Shown here: positions 46,562-59,058 of the stretch, piece after piece
Position numbering within the stretch: position 1 is the stretch's first letter
How the letters are laid out: every line of letters starts with the position of its first letter
Assembly (NCBI GenBank): GCA_028564705.1
Contig: JAPXFQ010002381.1
Location: 1,054,001 to 1,118,000 of the forward strand
Direction of reading: 5' to 3'
Source of the DNA: Apricaphanius iberus
Taxonomy: Eukaryota; Chordata; Actinopteri; Cyprinodontiformes; Aphaniidae
DNA: 64,000 bases
The notes under the pieces: generated by a model
Database searches by the model: none
What the model was told of the DNA's origin: nothing
Seen by the model: only the letters and a program-made list of their open reading frames with translations
Program-made: the position numbers and the translations under genes

Positions 46562-46585
46562 AAAAAAAAAAAAAAAAAAAAAAAA
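46562..46585. repeat. A24 homopolymer
   Basis: A perfect run of 24 A. It could be the poly(A) tail of the GC-rich block or an independent microsatellite. Confidence 0.95.
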
Positions 46586-49379
46586 TGAATATACTTCAAA
46601 ACTGTGAAATTGAAATTAATTGAAATTAATTGTGGAGTGTGTGGTGGCAATACTATAACTATAGCAAAAATGTCCTGTGTGTCTGCTAGGAGTTGGCATT
46701 ATCACAAGCATGGGCACTATGAGATTTGTACACGTATGGTAATCTGTAGTCTGTCTTCGTCTTTGTTGCCTGTTGGCATTCTGTTGACTTACCAAGTGTG
46801 ACCCAGACAAGTTGACCTGTATTAATTAAGTGATTCCATAGACAATGGATTAAATTGGACCGAACTGAGTTGAACAGATTAACCAAATAGTGAATTAGCC
46901 TATATTTGATTAAAATAATGAATCTAGTGAATTTATATTACAATTTGATTGATACATTAATTACTACACAATGAAAATACCAATACAATAACATGGGGTG
47001 TGTGTGTGTGGGGGGGTCTTTGGCCTAAAAAAATGCATTAATTTATATTAATATAAATAAAGTAAATGCTAGTAATTTTGAACATTCACATTTGCCACTG
47101 GGAATGGTTTTGAACACAAAAACTTACCATTCCAGTTCAGAATAAGCATAACCATCAGATCATAATGCAAAAAAGGTATCATAGATCCAAGTTTAAAGGC
47201 CTTAATTCTTCAAAACTCATAAACTGCTCTCATTGATAAAAATAAATAAAAACAGGGTCAAGCAATAAGCCTCTCTGAGTTCACGAAAACAGATAAAGGT
47301 GACTGACTAGAAGAATACAACAATCCTTTATTGACCCACAAGGGGAAATAACAGCACCAAAGCAAAAACAGAACAGAATTTAAGAGTGCAGAAAAAAACT
47401 GGAAACCGTTTTTTTCAAGATTGAAGAGCTGGGTATTCCAAAACCAAAATGAAATTCATGCCACTCCTGTGATCCCCCATCCCCCCTTAACCCATGACTT
47501 AAAAGCTTGTCATTAAGACCAGCCATTGTAACAGTCATGAATTATCTTTTAGCTAGAATTGGCATGTGGCACAAAGTCATTTACACAGCCTGAAGTGCTG
47601 ACATATGGGTGCTTACTATTTACACAATCTCATAAAAAACAGTCAGAGCTGAGTGTTCCTTCCCACACACCTTGAAATAGCATGAGGTGAATGGATTGCA
47701 TTTATGTGCAGACGCAGATAAACACACAGATGCAATCAGACAAACACACAACTCCCCTCCCTTCGCCTACGTTTTGCAAGTGTTCCACTTTGCAAATCGG
47801 ATCCCACTCTTATAGTCTGGGAATGTACAACAGTGTGGTTATGTGTCACACTTTGCGCCGTGACTTTGAGAATCTCCTCGAGGTGCCCTGTTTCATCTCT
47901 GTTTGTGGGCACGCGTGTGTTGTTGTATGTGTGCGTGTATACAACTTCTAAATGCACTAAGTCAATGAGACCGCAGTGTTCAGGCCACAAGTAGTTAAGG
48001 ACTCCAATTGCTGTGACAAAATGCATGCATGCAGACACGCATGTGCAACCACTAAGTCTAAGTAAGGCACTTGATCAGGAGACACTCGGAGTATGGCAAG
48101 GCAATATATTTAGGCTATTTTCCCTTCATCCAGAGCAAAAGAGCAACACATAAACAAAGTTTTGGATCTCATATATTTATTACCTATTAATGAATCAGAA
48201 ATAGAAATAGCTAAAACTTTGGCAAGTTTGACAGATGTTCTAGTAGTGTTTGTCATCTGAACCTGTTTCTGGATGGTCCAGGTGTAACTCTGTAGGTAGA
48301 AGAGACTGTCTGTGTGAGATTGTATTCCTGCTCTTCACAATTTAGAGTGTCCTAAAGCAAACATACCATATCATAAATTATCTATGACATTTCTGTCTAC
48401 AAAAAATGTGTTTCGCTTTTGGCAAAACATCTGTCAGGCTCACTAGAGTAAAAGCTAGTTCTGTTTCTCATTCATAACTAGGTATTAAGTGTATAAAATA
48501 CAAAAGTGTGACTGTTTTCTTCCATCCAATCTGATATGAGAACATTCAAGCCTTAAAACTTCAGAAGTCAAAACCACTGCTGGATAAAGAGGTAGGGTTT
48601 TTTTTCTCAGATTAAATATCTTCATTCAAAAATATGTCATTGATCGCTGCTGTATTTGAAAGTGTTGTTTGTTTTCACACCAGTTCAGCATTATCTCAAC
48701 ATCCCTGCCTAACCTCCCAGTTGCAAGTCTAAATTCGAAGTCCAGCAGGGGTGCACTTGCTAAATCTCCTGGCAGAAGATGTGTTCATCATGTTTTGTTC
48801 ATCAGCAGCTGTCGGGAGACTGTTATTCCCAAAACCATGCCTCCAAGGGTTGTAAGACTGTCCTGTAATGTGTTTCAGGTAAAAATAGACAGTTTTATGT
48901 TTTAAAGTTAAAAGCTGAGAAATCTGAAAACTTGCTAAAGTAATCAAGACTGCAGAATTATTCCAAATTGTGTCACAATATAACTTATGAAGATTAAGGT
49001 GATTTTTCAGGAACTACTCTAACACAAAGTAGTATGTGTGTATGAAGCAGAGAGAAAATTATGCATGTTTTTTTTTAAGGTTTTGGTAACTACAACTCAG
49101 AAGCAATGGCAGAAAAGTATGCCATTCATTGATAGTCTGCACAGTCTCAGCACAGATTTGGCTTTGGAAGTGACCAAAAAAAGGCAAAACCTACTTGTTT
49201 ATATTCTATTCTTGGAACAGATACAGGGGTTCGGTGAGACATTAGTAAACTAGCAGCAGCAGGAATACCTCCAAACATACCAGACAAGGTATATAACAGT
49301 GGAGAATCCTTGTGCAGGGTTAGATTTAAAAAATAGCCTAGGCAAGGCAAATCAATTTTATTAGTGGCACACTTTAAGC
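46586..49379. other. gene-free stretch
   Basis: No supported gene. A TG/G run lies at 46998-47018. The text TCCTTTATTGACCCACAAGG near 47324-47343 resembles the reversed 3' tail of some fish LINEs. Sequence 47500-47680 is repeat-free and even in composition. A frame at 48669-48902 ends next to CAG|GTAAAA (near 48880) but has no recognisable product. Confidence 0.45.
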
Positions 49380-49740
49380 CTAAGCTTTGAATACTTGAAA
49401 AAGCACAGGTCCTCATCCAAAAAGGAAAGACTTTGGCACAAATGCACCCTGAGGTGAAATGTGGTAATGGCAGCATGATGGCGTGGGGTATGCTATTTTC
49501 AGCAGGGACAAGCAAACTGGTGAGAGTTTAACCTTGAGGCTGGGGCAGAGGTCACTTTCCAGCAGAAAAAAACCTCAAAGGGATGGTTTTGATCAAAGCA
49601 TATTTATGTGTAATAAAGACCCAGTAAAAGCTCACGCCCAAATTTAATTAGAAATCTGTGACTAGGCTGCTCACGGACGGATTCAACCCTATCTGACTGA
49701 GTTTGAACTATTCTGCTAAAAAACATAATGGGGCATAAAT
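49380..49740 (+). mobile_element. Tc1 transposase relic
   Basis: The plus strand at 49457-49510 reads KCGNGSMMAWGMLFSAG, a decayed form of the Tc1 HGGGSIMVWGCFSA block. Downstream, near 49680-49720, the reading FNPI*LTEFELF resembles the tail of the Glu block. Frames are broken and no termini are seen. An upstream GGCAAGGCAAATCAATTTTA (49340-49359) looks like a LINE tail remnant. Confidence 0.6.
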
Positions 49741-51355
49741 AAATCTCCAAGACACTATATGAAAATGTATTTTGTACATCTTGCTGTTTGTAGTAGGTTA
49801 TATTGATTGCAATTTTAAAATTAAATATATTCCTGAATATATTTATAAGATGAACTGATCATTAATTGCTTTGCATTAATGCTGATGTCTGATGAAAATA
49901 TAACTCCAACTTTTAAAAAAAAAATGTTTTTGCTTTGTCAAGAACAAATTGTTTTTCCTATTGCCAACAGTTTCTGAAAATACAGTATTAAGCTTCCCAC
50001 AGAACTGCATGTGACATTTTGTGTGAATCAAGGCAAAAGTGTGATGAACAACTGCAAACAAAACTTTGGTTGGGAAAATTTTGGATAGTGGCCCGTGAAA
50101 CCATATAAAACAATTTATTTATCAACATGCTTTTTAGTTTGTAATGTAATTTACTGAAGACAAGCATCTAATATTGGGTTTAGAACTCCTGGGTGAATGG
50201 ACAAAACTAAAAAGCTTCAGATATTTTTACATTAGCTGAGCAATTTAGGTAATTATCTACAAGCAAATGCTTAGCCAGTGTTTGTTATCTTTCTTAAGTT
50301 AAAACTATAGGTATGATTATTCATGTCTACTCTTATTTTTTGGCTGTTGTTTTTTCTGACCAAATAGAATATTTTAATTGGCTGAACCAAATATAATAAC
50401 TTGGTGGTGAGTTAAAAAATTACTTGAAGTACTTGCAGTGGTTGTATGTGCTCCATTGCAGAGTTTGGGGAGCTGAAAAACATAATTCAGATGTCTTGGA
50501 TGATTCAGTGAAGATATTGTCAGTAAATTCTACCTCATCTAAAGTAGAAAGATTTAATATTGCTGTGAGGGTGGAGAAAATTGAAGAGTGTTGGAAGGGT
50601 AAGAGCTGGTCAAACAGCTATCTTAGCTGATATAGATATTTTAAACTCAAAATAAAAATATTCACATTAATGGGATCCGATTCCATCTAACTCCATCCAT
50701 CCATCCATCCATCCATCCACCCATTCACCCATCCATCCATCCATTCACCCATCCATCATTTTAGTGAAGTTAGTTGTAACAACCGGTCCATTAAATTGAG
50801 AGTTTTAATGCTTGGCTTTGGAATGCCCACATCACTGCATCAATTGGGAAAACAACACCAAAGTATTTACTTAAACCCTTCTACTTCAAGCAATGGCTGA
50901 CCTCTGACTTGCATGGTGTAATTCAAAAGTTTCCAGCTGTGGTTAAACCCTGTATTAGTTGATCTGAACTGTCTACAATCTAAAAAAGAGAGTGTTGTTG
51001 AATTTGTGGCAGTTTTTGTTTAGCCAAACGTCATCCGTTTTTCAGTAACAAAGTTGTGATGATTGAGACTGCTGCGGTTGTTAATCTGCCTCATTAGGTG
51101 TTACATCTTGGTTTGGTCTTAAGTCTGGCAAAAGTGGATAAAACTGAGGTTTTGAGACACCAAATGTTTCTCTAGAACTTATCACTGTTTGAAAATAATC
51201 CAAGGGAACTGGTGGTTGGCGATTAAGGGAGCTCATTAAGCTAGACTCGTATGACGTAATAATTTCACATTAAATCAGAGAAATCTTCTGCCTTAGAAAA
51301 CCTTTCTAAACTTAACAATTGTCTCTTGTGAAAGTGTCAAGAGTTAATATAAACC
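49741..51355. other. gene-free stretch
   Basis: No gene recognised. Contains the TCCA microsatellite listed separately. Confidence 0.5.
50691..50758. repeat. TCCA microsatellite
   Basis: Imperfect (TCCA)n with CCCA and TTCACCC interruptions, about 68 bp. Confidence 0.95.
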
Positions 51356-51861
51356 AATATAAAGGTAGCCTGACATAGCCATACTCAATTCTAATCAGAA
51401 CGTGAGTCTGATACTGCTCCGTTGGGCTGTGATTATGGGGCGTGTTTTAACCGAACCAGAAAAAAAAAGCCCTCTGCACTTAATTGGATAGATCCATAAC
51501 CAATCAATGCAACGGAAGTGTGTGTCGTTGCTCTTCAGAGCAACGGACGTTATCTGTTCCTCTTTTAAAATTCCCCTTTTAAAATGAATGCTCTGTTGAT
51601 ATCTTCTAAAACAGACTTGATGGCAGAATATATACTTCTCAGTTCTCCAGTGGCAGCCATCATTTGTGGTAAACAAATTCAACCCAGGCGCTCTTTCGTG
51701 ACGTGGTTGATTACGTTACTATTGTTCACCTGTTAATCATCGTAAGCCCGATTTGTTGGTCCGAACAGATCTTGTTCGGGCATAATTGGTCATCAACAGA
51801 GGAATGCCAGACCAAACTTCCAGACCATGTTGTGGGCAGGCACCCAGGCTAATATAAAGGT
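51356..51861. mobile_element. MITE, 484 bp, with 11-bp target duplication
   Basis: The element spans 51367-51850, from AGCCTGACATAGCC to CACCCAGGCT, with 6-bp perfect inverted ends AGCCTG/CAGGCT. The 11-mer AATATAAAGGT occurs directly outside both ends (51356-51366 and 51851-51861). A 9-11 bp duplication is typical of Mutator-like elements. No transposase frame. The intact duplication indicates a clean insertion. Confidence 0.85.
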
Positions 51862-54800
51862 GCATTGAAATACAAAAAACATGCTCTGACAAATAAATTT
51901 TCAATTTAGAGGTTCTAATGTACTAATTTTGTTGTCTAACATTTACTAAAATCCATCTGATAACTTTACATGTACCTGTAACCTGGCACCTTAGATGCTT
52001 CAGACAATACAAAAGATTTTCTACTGAAGGTAAATTACATCTGTTTGCAGTACAAGAATACTTAACCTTATTCCACTGAGTAACTCAGTGGAAGAAGTGG
52101 AATCCACTGAGTAATTCAGTGAAATATCCTAGTGTTTGAAAGTTGCAGGTAAGGGCTTGCATGAGTATTGTTTTTTTCTGAATATGAGAATGTATCTTGC
52201 TCTGTGCATACATCTCTGCCTGAACAAATAGATGCAGTTGGTACTTGCCAAGGTACTTTCAAAAACTAACTCACTTTTTAAGATGAAATCACTTCAGATT
52301 CAGGTGGCTGTTTTTCACAGTGACTTATCAAACATACTGTAGATAGCAGGATGTCGATGACCTTAATCTTTTATAAGCGTCAAAGAGAAATTTAGTTTAA
52401 AGACACAGCAACTTAAGTAAATGGAGAGGAGACTTCAGTATATATTTTTTTAAGAAATATGTTCAAAATAACAGGATAGTAATTGTACTGTAAGTCATCA
52501 ATGAAATCATGCGGCAAATCAGCCCCAACCCATAATGCAGAGATGTATTGGATGAGAAGTAGGAAATGGGAAGGAGCACAGTAATGTGGATTGAAAAATC
52601 TGCTGATATGGTTTTAATTGGGCAGTGATTACAGACTAAACGTCCCTACACCAGGCCAAAATAGCTGTCAAAAAGCAGGACAAGGAATGTCCTTCTCTTC
52701 TTTGCACCACTGACACATCCATTAACTTGGCTAACGTTTAATGCCTTTGGCTGCAAATTACATTGGTTAGCTTTTCTGTTTTAGACGGCAAGTGTTTTCA
52801 GTTTCTGTCAACCTCCATATGCACATTATACTGTTCTCGGCGGACTGTGCAGATCGGCATTTGTACATCTGCATTCCTGATGTCCTGTTTCATCCAATCT
52901 TATAAATCAATCAAATCACTCATAAAAGATTTTAAAGGAATACTGGGTTAGTCCCTTGGTACTGCAAACAAGATTTTAGTCGCTGGCTCCTGGAATTGTC
53001 TCCTTCTACCCTGTCAATGTAATTGTGCTCCCATTGTCTTTTTCAGTTCTAAAAAGATGGATAATATATTGCACCACTGTACAATTAAAACATATTGAAC
53101 TTATTCACACAAGATGGAAATAAAATAAACCAAGCTTTATAGCATTACTATGGTACAGTCTGACTCATAGCAAACCCACAAACTTCCTTTACCACTCGGA
53201 GGTGGAACATAGTAATCTGAGCTAATTATATTGAACACTACAAGTATTTGGCAGAAAGTGTGTGATGTGCGCACGTTATGCCAATAAAAAGATCATATCA
53301 GTACATGCAACTGTGCAGTTTATGTTGTGCATTGATCTAACAAAGACCTCCCCAGGCCAGGACACACACAAACACCATGAAGCATTCTTGTCTCCTACAC
53401 TCAGACAAACTGATGGCACACCTGGCAAAATACAGCACTACTCTTGCACAGAGGGGAATACCACACCTGGCAGCAGTGGGTCTGATTTTCCATCTTTTAA
53501 ATGACTGTTGTAGTTAGGTTGGCACAAGGCTACAGACTGGCATGACAGGGCAGGCTCCACTTTCAGAGAGCAGGGAGGGGAGGAAATCTGAAAACAGATT
53601 GGGTGATGGGGGCACATAAATGTAGGGGGGGGGGCAGCAAGGTGTGTTCTCTGTAGAAGCAGTGAACCTGTCTGTCTGCTCAACCTCAGTCTCGACATAT
53701 GGTCGTGTACCACACCCTGGAAATGCTTTCCTCTTAAAGTGTCAGCAGTGTGCTGAAAGCTGCAGGGCTACAATTGTCAGATACATCTAATCAGGGGGAA
53801 AAAACAGAGCATGTAGAAGCCAAGTGTTAAAGGTATGAGAAGAATAAGTGCAGCAGCTATGTTATGATATTTGAACACATATTTTAAGGCCAGCATGCTC
53901 GCAACCTCTACAACAAACAAAAATCTTGTGTCAATCTTCTGCAGCTGATTTCTGCTTCTTGTCTTTGTCTAGCTGAAAACCAACACTCTGCTTGTGACAG
54001 CAAAACCTGCAGGCAGCCCATATTGGGTCCAGATGAGGTCCTGACTCTCTGTGGTTTCTCTGTCCTTCAATGTGTGTCTACTGCTAATACAGCCAAACAA
54101 TTCATCACTGCTGGAGCTTTCTCAAAAGTTCAAATCAAAGCTAAATTCAAATAAATTAAATAAATGTGCAAAACTGTTTCCACCCATATGGCTGATGTCC
54201 ACTGTATGCCTTTAACCCTGCTCCACATGATAATTCCTGCAGACACAAAGATGTGATCTTGGAAAAGTAAGCTAGCAAACACACTTCAACACTCTGATCA
54301 CTGAGACAAGGATGGTTTGCACACAGAAATATGAATAGCATGTTTGAAAAGAAATATTAAAGATTAAAAGAACAATCACACATTTGGCATTTCAGATATC
54401 CATGCACATATAAGAGTAGAAACATTTCTCAAAAGTTAAGATATTTCACCCTTTGCTCACCCCAGTGCTGCAAGGTGACTTCTTCAAACTCCAGTACGTC
54501 AGGTGTGCAGCAGTCACTCCTCTCCTTCCTCTGCCTCCCTTTCCCTCCCTCACTTCTCAACCTGTAGTTATCATGTGGCACTGGTTGCACTCAGCTGCGG
54601 TGTGTAGTGAACTAATACAGAGGGGGAAAAGGAGGAGAGATGGGAGGGATAAAAGGACAAATGAGTCCTGCCCAGACTAATGATAGAGGCTTCCAAAAAA
54701 AACGCCCCCAGGAGAGAAAAGTTTAGAACACTTCACTCTGCGTGAAGTTTAACTTTCTCATCACTGCTGTTTCCACTCTCTTCTTTTACCAGCTTCATTT

Positions 54801-55749
54801 CTCTTCTGTTCCTTTGTCCCAGTAAGTTTTCCTAAAACCAATTTTGCCCTCCTGATGTTCTGCCAATCCTTAAACCGCAATCTTTGCCTGCCTTCTTTTC
54901 TTCCTTTGCAACTCAAAAAATATCTCCCTCTCTCTTTTTCTTGTTTTCATCTAAATTTATCTTAATTCTCTCTTTTTTTTCCTGGCTGTCCTTTTTGCTT
55001 AGAGTATGCGTCTTTCTGCCCAAATTACTTAGCGCCACTCCTCTCACAATCAGGTGGGAAGCTCTATGATAGACACCTGAGTGTGTAACTGTGCATGTAG
55101 GTGAATATGGATGGTGGAGACCTCAGTGTCAAAGAATGTCAGAAATATATTTTTCGTTTGCCATTCATGCCATGTTAGTGATGGTCTAGTTACCTGAACT
55201 GATAAACCGAGAGTATAAACATTCACACTGACAATTTTGTTTTACTTTATTTTTTCAAAGGCTTTACAATTTTATAGAAAACCATAGTTAGTTGACATTA
55301 GAGCAAGCACGATCACCTAAATGGAAGCAATATAGGTCATTGCAGATATAGCAAGTTAAAACTCTAAGAGGGAATTTACCATGGAACTTTTATTGACTTA
55401 ACTGTGCTCCACCAGAATTATACCTAACATTACATGCGGTGTGATATCTGGTAAAATTCTAATTAATTTTAAACTCAGTCTTAGGATGTGGAATATTGAA
55501 ACTGAAAGAGTATAATATAACAGATTTGTTGAATTGATACCTGACATAAGAAACCATGGGGTGCTCATGATAAAACCTTTATAGATATGATATCAGAGGA
55601 ATAAAAATGTTAATGGGTGAAAAGTCAACATTATGAAATGCACTAATGTTTTTAGGTATATAATGTTGACCGTGATTTAATGTAGGTCACTTGTGGGGAC
55701 TACAAGAGTCTGGGGTAGGTCCTAAGCTTTTTTGTATCATACAAGTCCC
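51862..55749. other. gene-free stretch
   Basis: No supported gene. Two neighbouring small palindromes lie at 52073-52091 and 52104-52121. Near 54640-54822 there is an ATAAAAGG box and a CCA|GTAAGT donor-like site, but no coding frame. Sequence 52620-52960 is repeat-free and could be conserved non-coding DNA. Confidence 0.4.
52073..52121. repeat. paired small palindromes
   Basis: CCACTGAGTAACTCAGTGG (52073-52091) is a perfect 9-bp-arm palindrome. A near copy, CCACTGAGTAATTCAGTG, follows 12 bases later (52104-52121). The pair is a 31-bp-period tandem duplication. Confidence 0.85.
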
Positions 55750-55920
55750 AGGAGATCAACAGTATTTGAAATATTCAAACCATTCCTTCTGGGACCAACC
55801 ATGCTACTATCAAAGTCACTTAAATTACACTCCCTCGTGTGATACACTGATTGGTTAGATGAAATAACAAGCAACTGAACATATACTGTATAGTACACAA
55901 TAAAGTGGCTGATGAGTGTA
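55750..55920 (+). mobile_element. dispersed repeat 3' part
   Basis: Contains CAACAGTATTTGAAATATTC, ACCATGCTACTATCAAAGTC and ends CAATAAAGTGGCTGATGAGT plus GTA. The order and wording match a frequent fish repeat ending AATAAAGTGGCCGGTGAGTGTA (recall). Class not resolved; possibly a Tc1-type or other DNA element. Confidence 0.5.
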
Positions 55921-57047
55921 AAAATAAATTTGAAACAGATGTAACTTTAATAAGTATATTTACCTTTTTTATCTATAATTTTTTCGTAACCATTTTGCTT
56001 GTTTAAATTTGTTCAACAGAGGTTATTGTTCATTAAACAAATCTTACTATATTCAAATAGAGAAAACAAATGACCGGCAGTGCAAGGAGACTGGATAAGT
56101 GAAGCACATGAGTAATAGACTATACAATTTAAATGTTGATATCCTTAATGGAAGGCAACTTGCAAAAAAAAAAAAAGTCTATATTTTAATAAATATTAAA
56201 AACAAAAACATGATTTGTGTAATGCTTAAATGAAATGAAAGTTTTGGACAAAAAAAAAGGGAACAATAGTAGGTTTCCAGTCCAGCTGTGAAGGAATCTC
56301 GTAACTTGATAAAGAGATAAACCAGAGCAGGGGTGACATTTTAAAATGTCCCAGGCCAGAGAAAATAGCACTAAGCAGGGTAAAATTCTGGTTCATCAAG
56401 AACAACTCGACAGTCATATTGAGCTGTTTCCTCAGTACACTTGGGATATCTCCATAATGACAATAAGTCACATCTTAATTTGTTTTTATCTTTGTTCTCA
56501 TGCATTTTCCCTCTACAGATGAACATAACTGGTGTACAACCGATTTTCTCTCTCTCCCCCATGTTCCAAGGGAGTACTACTTGAATCACAGTAGAGTGGA
56601 TGAGAGCAGAACGTGATTCAGCACTCAAACGATGAGAAAAATCCTGTTTACAGCTATGGGGGTCTTGACCTATGAGTCACTCTAGTCTTGGAGAATTTCA
56701 CACAGCTTCCTCTTTGCTGGACGGCTATTCCTGTTTTCTGATATTCTTGCTAATCTAGCTAAAATACCTTGTTTAATGGTAAAAAGATGACTGCTGTTGT
56801 AAATATCTCAGCATGTCTGGTGGGTTGATACTATGGAAATAAAATATTGGACCTTCCTCATTCTCAGTTTCTTCAGTCAAAAATTATATGACTTTCATCT
56901 GTTTTATGATTTTTAGTTGAATCTATATGACTATGAGGTAAACTCAACAAAAAAAATATGAATGTTTTGGAATCAAGAAAACATTTTTAAAATTCTCTTT
57001 TATTCAGACAGAAGATATTGCCCAATGTGGGTTAGGTGGTGGGATGA

Positions 57048-57072
57048 TTTTTTTTTTTTTTTTTTTTTTTTT
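57048..57072. repeat. T25 homopolymer
   Basis: A perfect T run, possibly the reversed tail of a retroposed sequence, but no upstream element is recognised. Confidence 0.95.
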
Positions 57073-59039
57073 ACATTTCAGAGACATAATCAACATCTGT
57101 GCATGAAATGTTCCTGAAATAAGCCTGACTATTTTTCCCCTAGGGGTGGAAGGCTAACCAAATGGGCATGACTTGATAAGGGCTCTGCTTGGTTTGTAGC
57201 AGTGTGGAGGTGTGTGCTTTAGATGAGCACCAACATAGTGCTTTAAAAGGAGGGGGACACAATTCCAAAATTTACTGTTTTGAATGCCAATTTGATCAGC
57301 TGTTAGCTGGTAAAATATAACTTTATTTTCTTAAATCTCTTAAATCTTTAAAATGCTGTTGTTAGAATGTAGCCTATTAACCTCACAATATTTGCTAAAA
57401 AGCCCAGTCCCATATAATTGGCATCAGATTATATAACCACTCATACAGCAGTTGCTGGTGTGTCACACTCTGAACTACAAATGGAACATAAATACTGTGG
57501 TAATTTATAAAATGGATTACACAAAATCCATCACAATCACTATTTAGTGCCAAGCAAACCTGATGTTTTCCACAGTTTGCAAAGCAACAACCCACAATGT
57601 CAACATATTTTTTCAGGATTTGGTGTGACAGATTCATTAGGATTTGGGAGTTTATTTACAAAGTAGGCCTTTGTAATTTTGAAGTGGAAAAAAATGCTTG
57701 GCAGAAGTTTTATAGAGAGAAACCTGAAAATATATTGTCCATTTGTTTCGGAGCACCCTGTACCCCGTACCCCCAAAACAAATTCCTTATGAAACTAATA
57801 CTTTTACAGGTAACCTTATAGGCAAATAAGTCCACATAATGTAATTTAATGTTAGTATAAATTAGGGCTTGTATTTTAACGAGTAAATTTATATTAATTA
57901 CACAAAATAAATACCACAGTAATTACACCATGCAATCAAAACCCATATGCCGTGTGAAGTAGTGTTGAAATGAGCATACATCAAATTTCCAGGTATAAAC
58001 AAATGCAGCGTATAATGATCTGTGAGCTACATAGGGCTCCCCTTCCTCATAGTCTTAGCCAGTGGCAGTAAGCAAGTGAATAGAGCTGGGGGCAGGCCAC
58101 TAATTAGGGGTGCTACGAAACTGTGCTGCATAACAGGAGTAAAAATGTGTACAACACAGCTTTCGAGAGTATGGTGCTTCAATGATTAGAACTACAGAAT
58201 CCCAACATTTCAAATATAAAGCCAGACAGTATCTGTGCTAAAATGAGACATCCTGACTAGGTGAGGAATGACAGCAAAGGGAAAACTTTCCAGTTTCGAT
58301 AAAGAACAAATTAAACAGTTGTACGTTACAATAAATGATTCACTCGTAAATTAGATCTGTTTGTCCAACACATCCAACAGATGCTTCATTAAATGGAGGT
58401 CTTGTGAATCTGATAACAATGAGAACAAGACAAATTATTTTTTGATCTCTTCAAAATATTGCTTGAGCAATTTATGATTGCGGTAGGGTGCAATATGTTG
58501 AATTGCTCTCTAGAAAATCCCACACATTAACCGATACCTGATAGAAAAAAGATAAGTGAAGCTATTTACTGAAAAGAAAAAACACTTATCTAGCCTATAC
58601 ATGTCTTTTAAATGTTATAATGATTTAATAAAGGGGTTACAGCTGGTATAGCTGCAAGAATGGTAAAACCACACAGACACTAGTATTTTATGAAAATCTG
58701 TCTTCCATATTAAAATCATTCCTATTCAGTATAAAGGCAGGTTACAAATTAAAAATCATTACTGTCATAAACAGTGTAGCAAAGCTTACAGCAGCTCTCA
58801 AGAAATATTTGTTTTTCTTCCGGCAACAACAGGGTTTTGTTTCGTGCAAGAAAATGAAGTTGGCATTTTGGATGTGACCCTGGTTCAGCAAGCATGCTTT
58901 GCCAATTCTACTATGTGTTTATTTCCTATAGAATAAATAACTGCCAAACTTTCTGCTAGACTGTTTTTAATAAAGCAGCCCTCTCAGTTTCTCGTTCGCT
59001 TTGCAGTGACGGCAGTCACTGCCAGTGTCAGAATACTTA

Positions 59040-59058
59040 TTTTTTTTTTTTTTTTTTT
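59040..59058. repeat. T19 homopolymer
   Basis: A perfect T run ending in AG. It resembles an acceptor tract, but no exon follows. Confidence 0.95.

Larger units (their letters stand above)
43485..46585 (+). mobile_element. GC-rich, G-skewed block ending in polyA signal and A-run; unclassified
   Basis: About 2.5 kb (43550-45960) of strongly GC- and G-rich sequence in an otherwise AT-rich window, followed by an AT-richer tail (45960-46440) with AATAAA at 46420-46425. A further 120 bp end in A24 at 46562-46585. The plus strand is G/T-rich and keeps many CpGs. Long frames exist on both strands at once (for example 43648-44532 and 44946-45842 plus, 45057-45974 minus). They are low-complexity Gly/Trp/Arg or Pro/Arg text without domains, as expected when stop codons are rare in GC-rich DNA, so I do not call them genes. 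Similar GC-rich blocks recur in other fish genomes to my recollection, which points to a dispersed element, probably retroposed. No reverse transcriptase, target duplication or terminal repeats were found. Confidence 0.5.
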
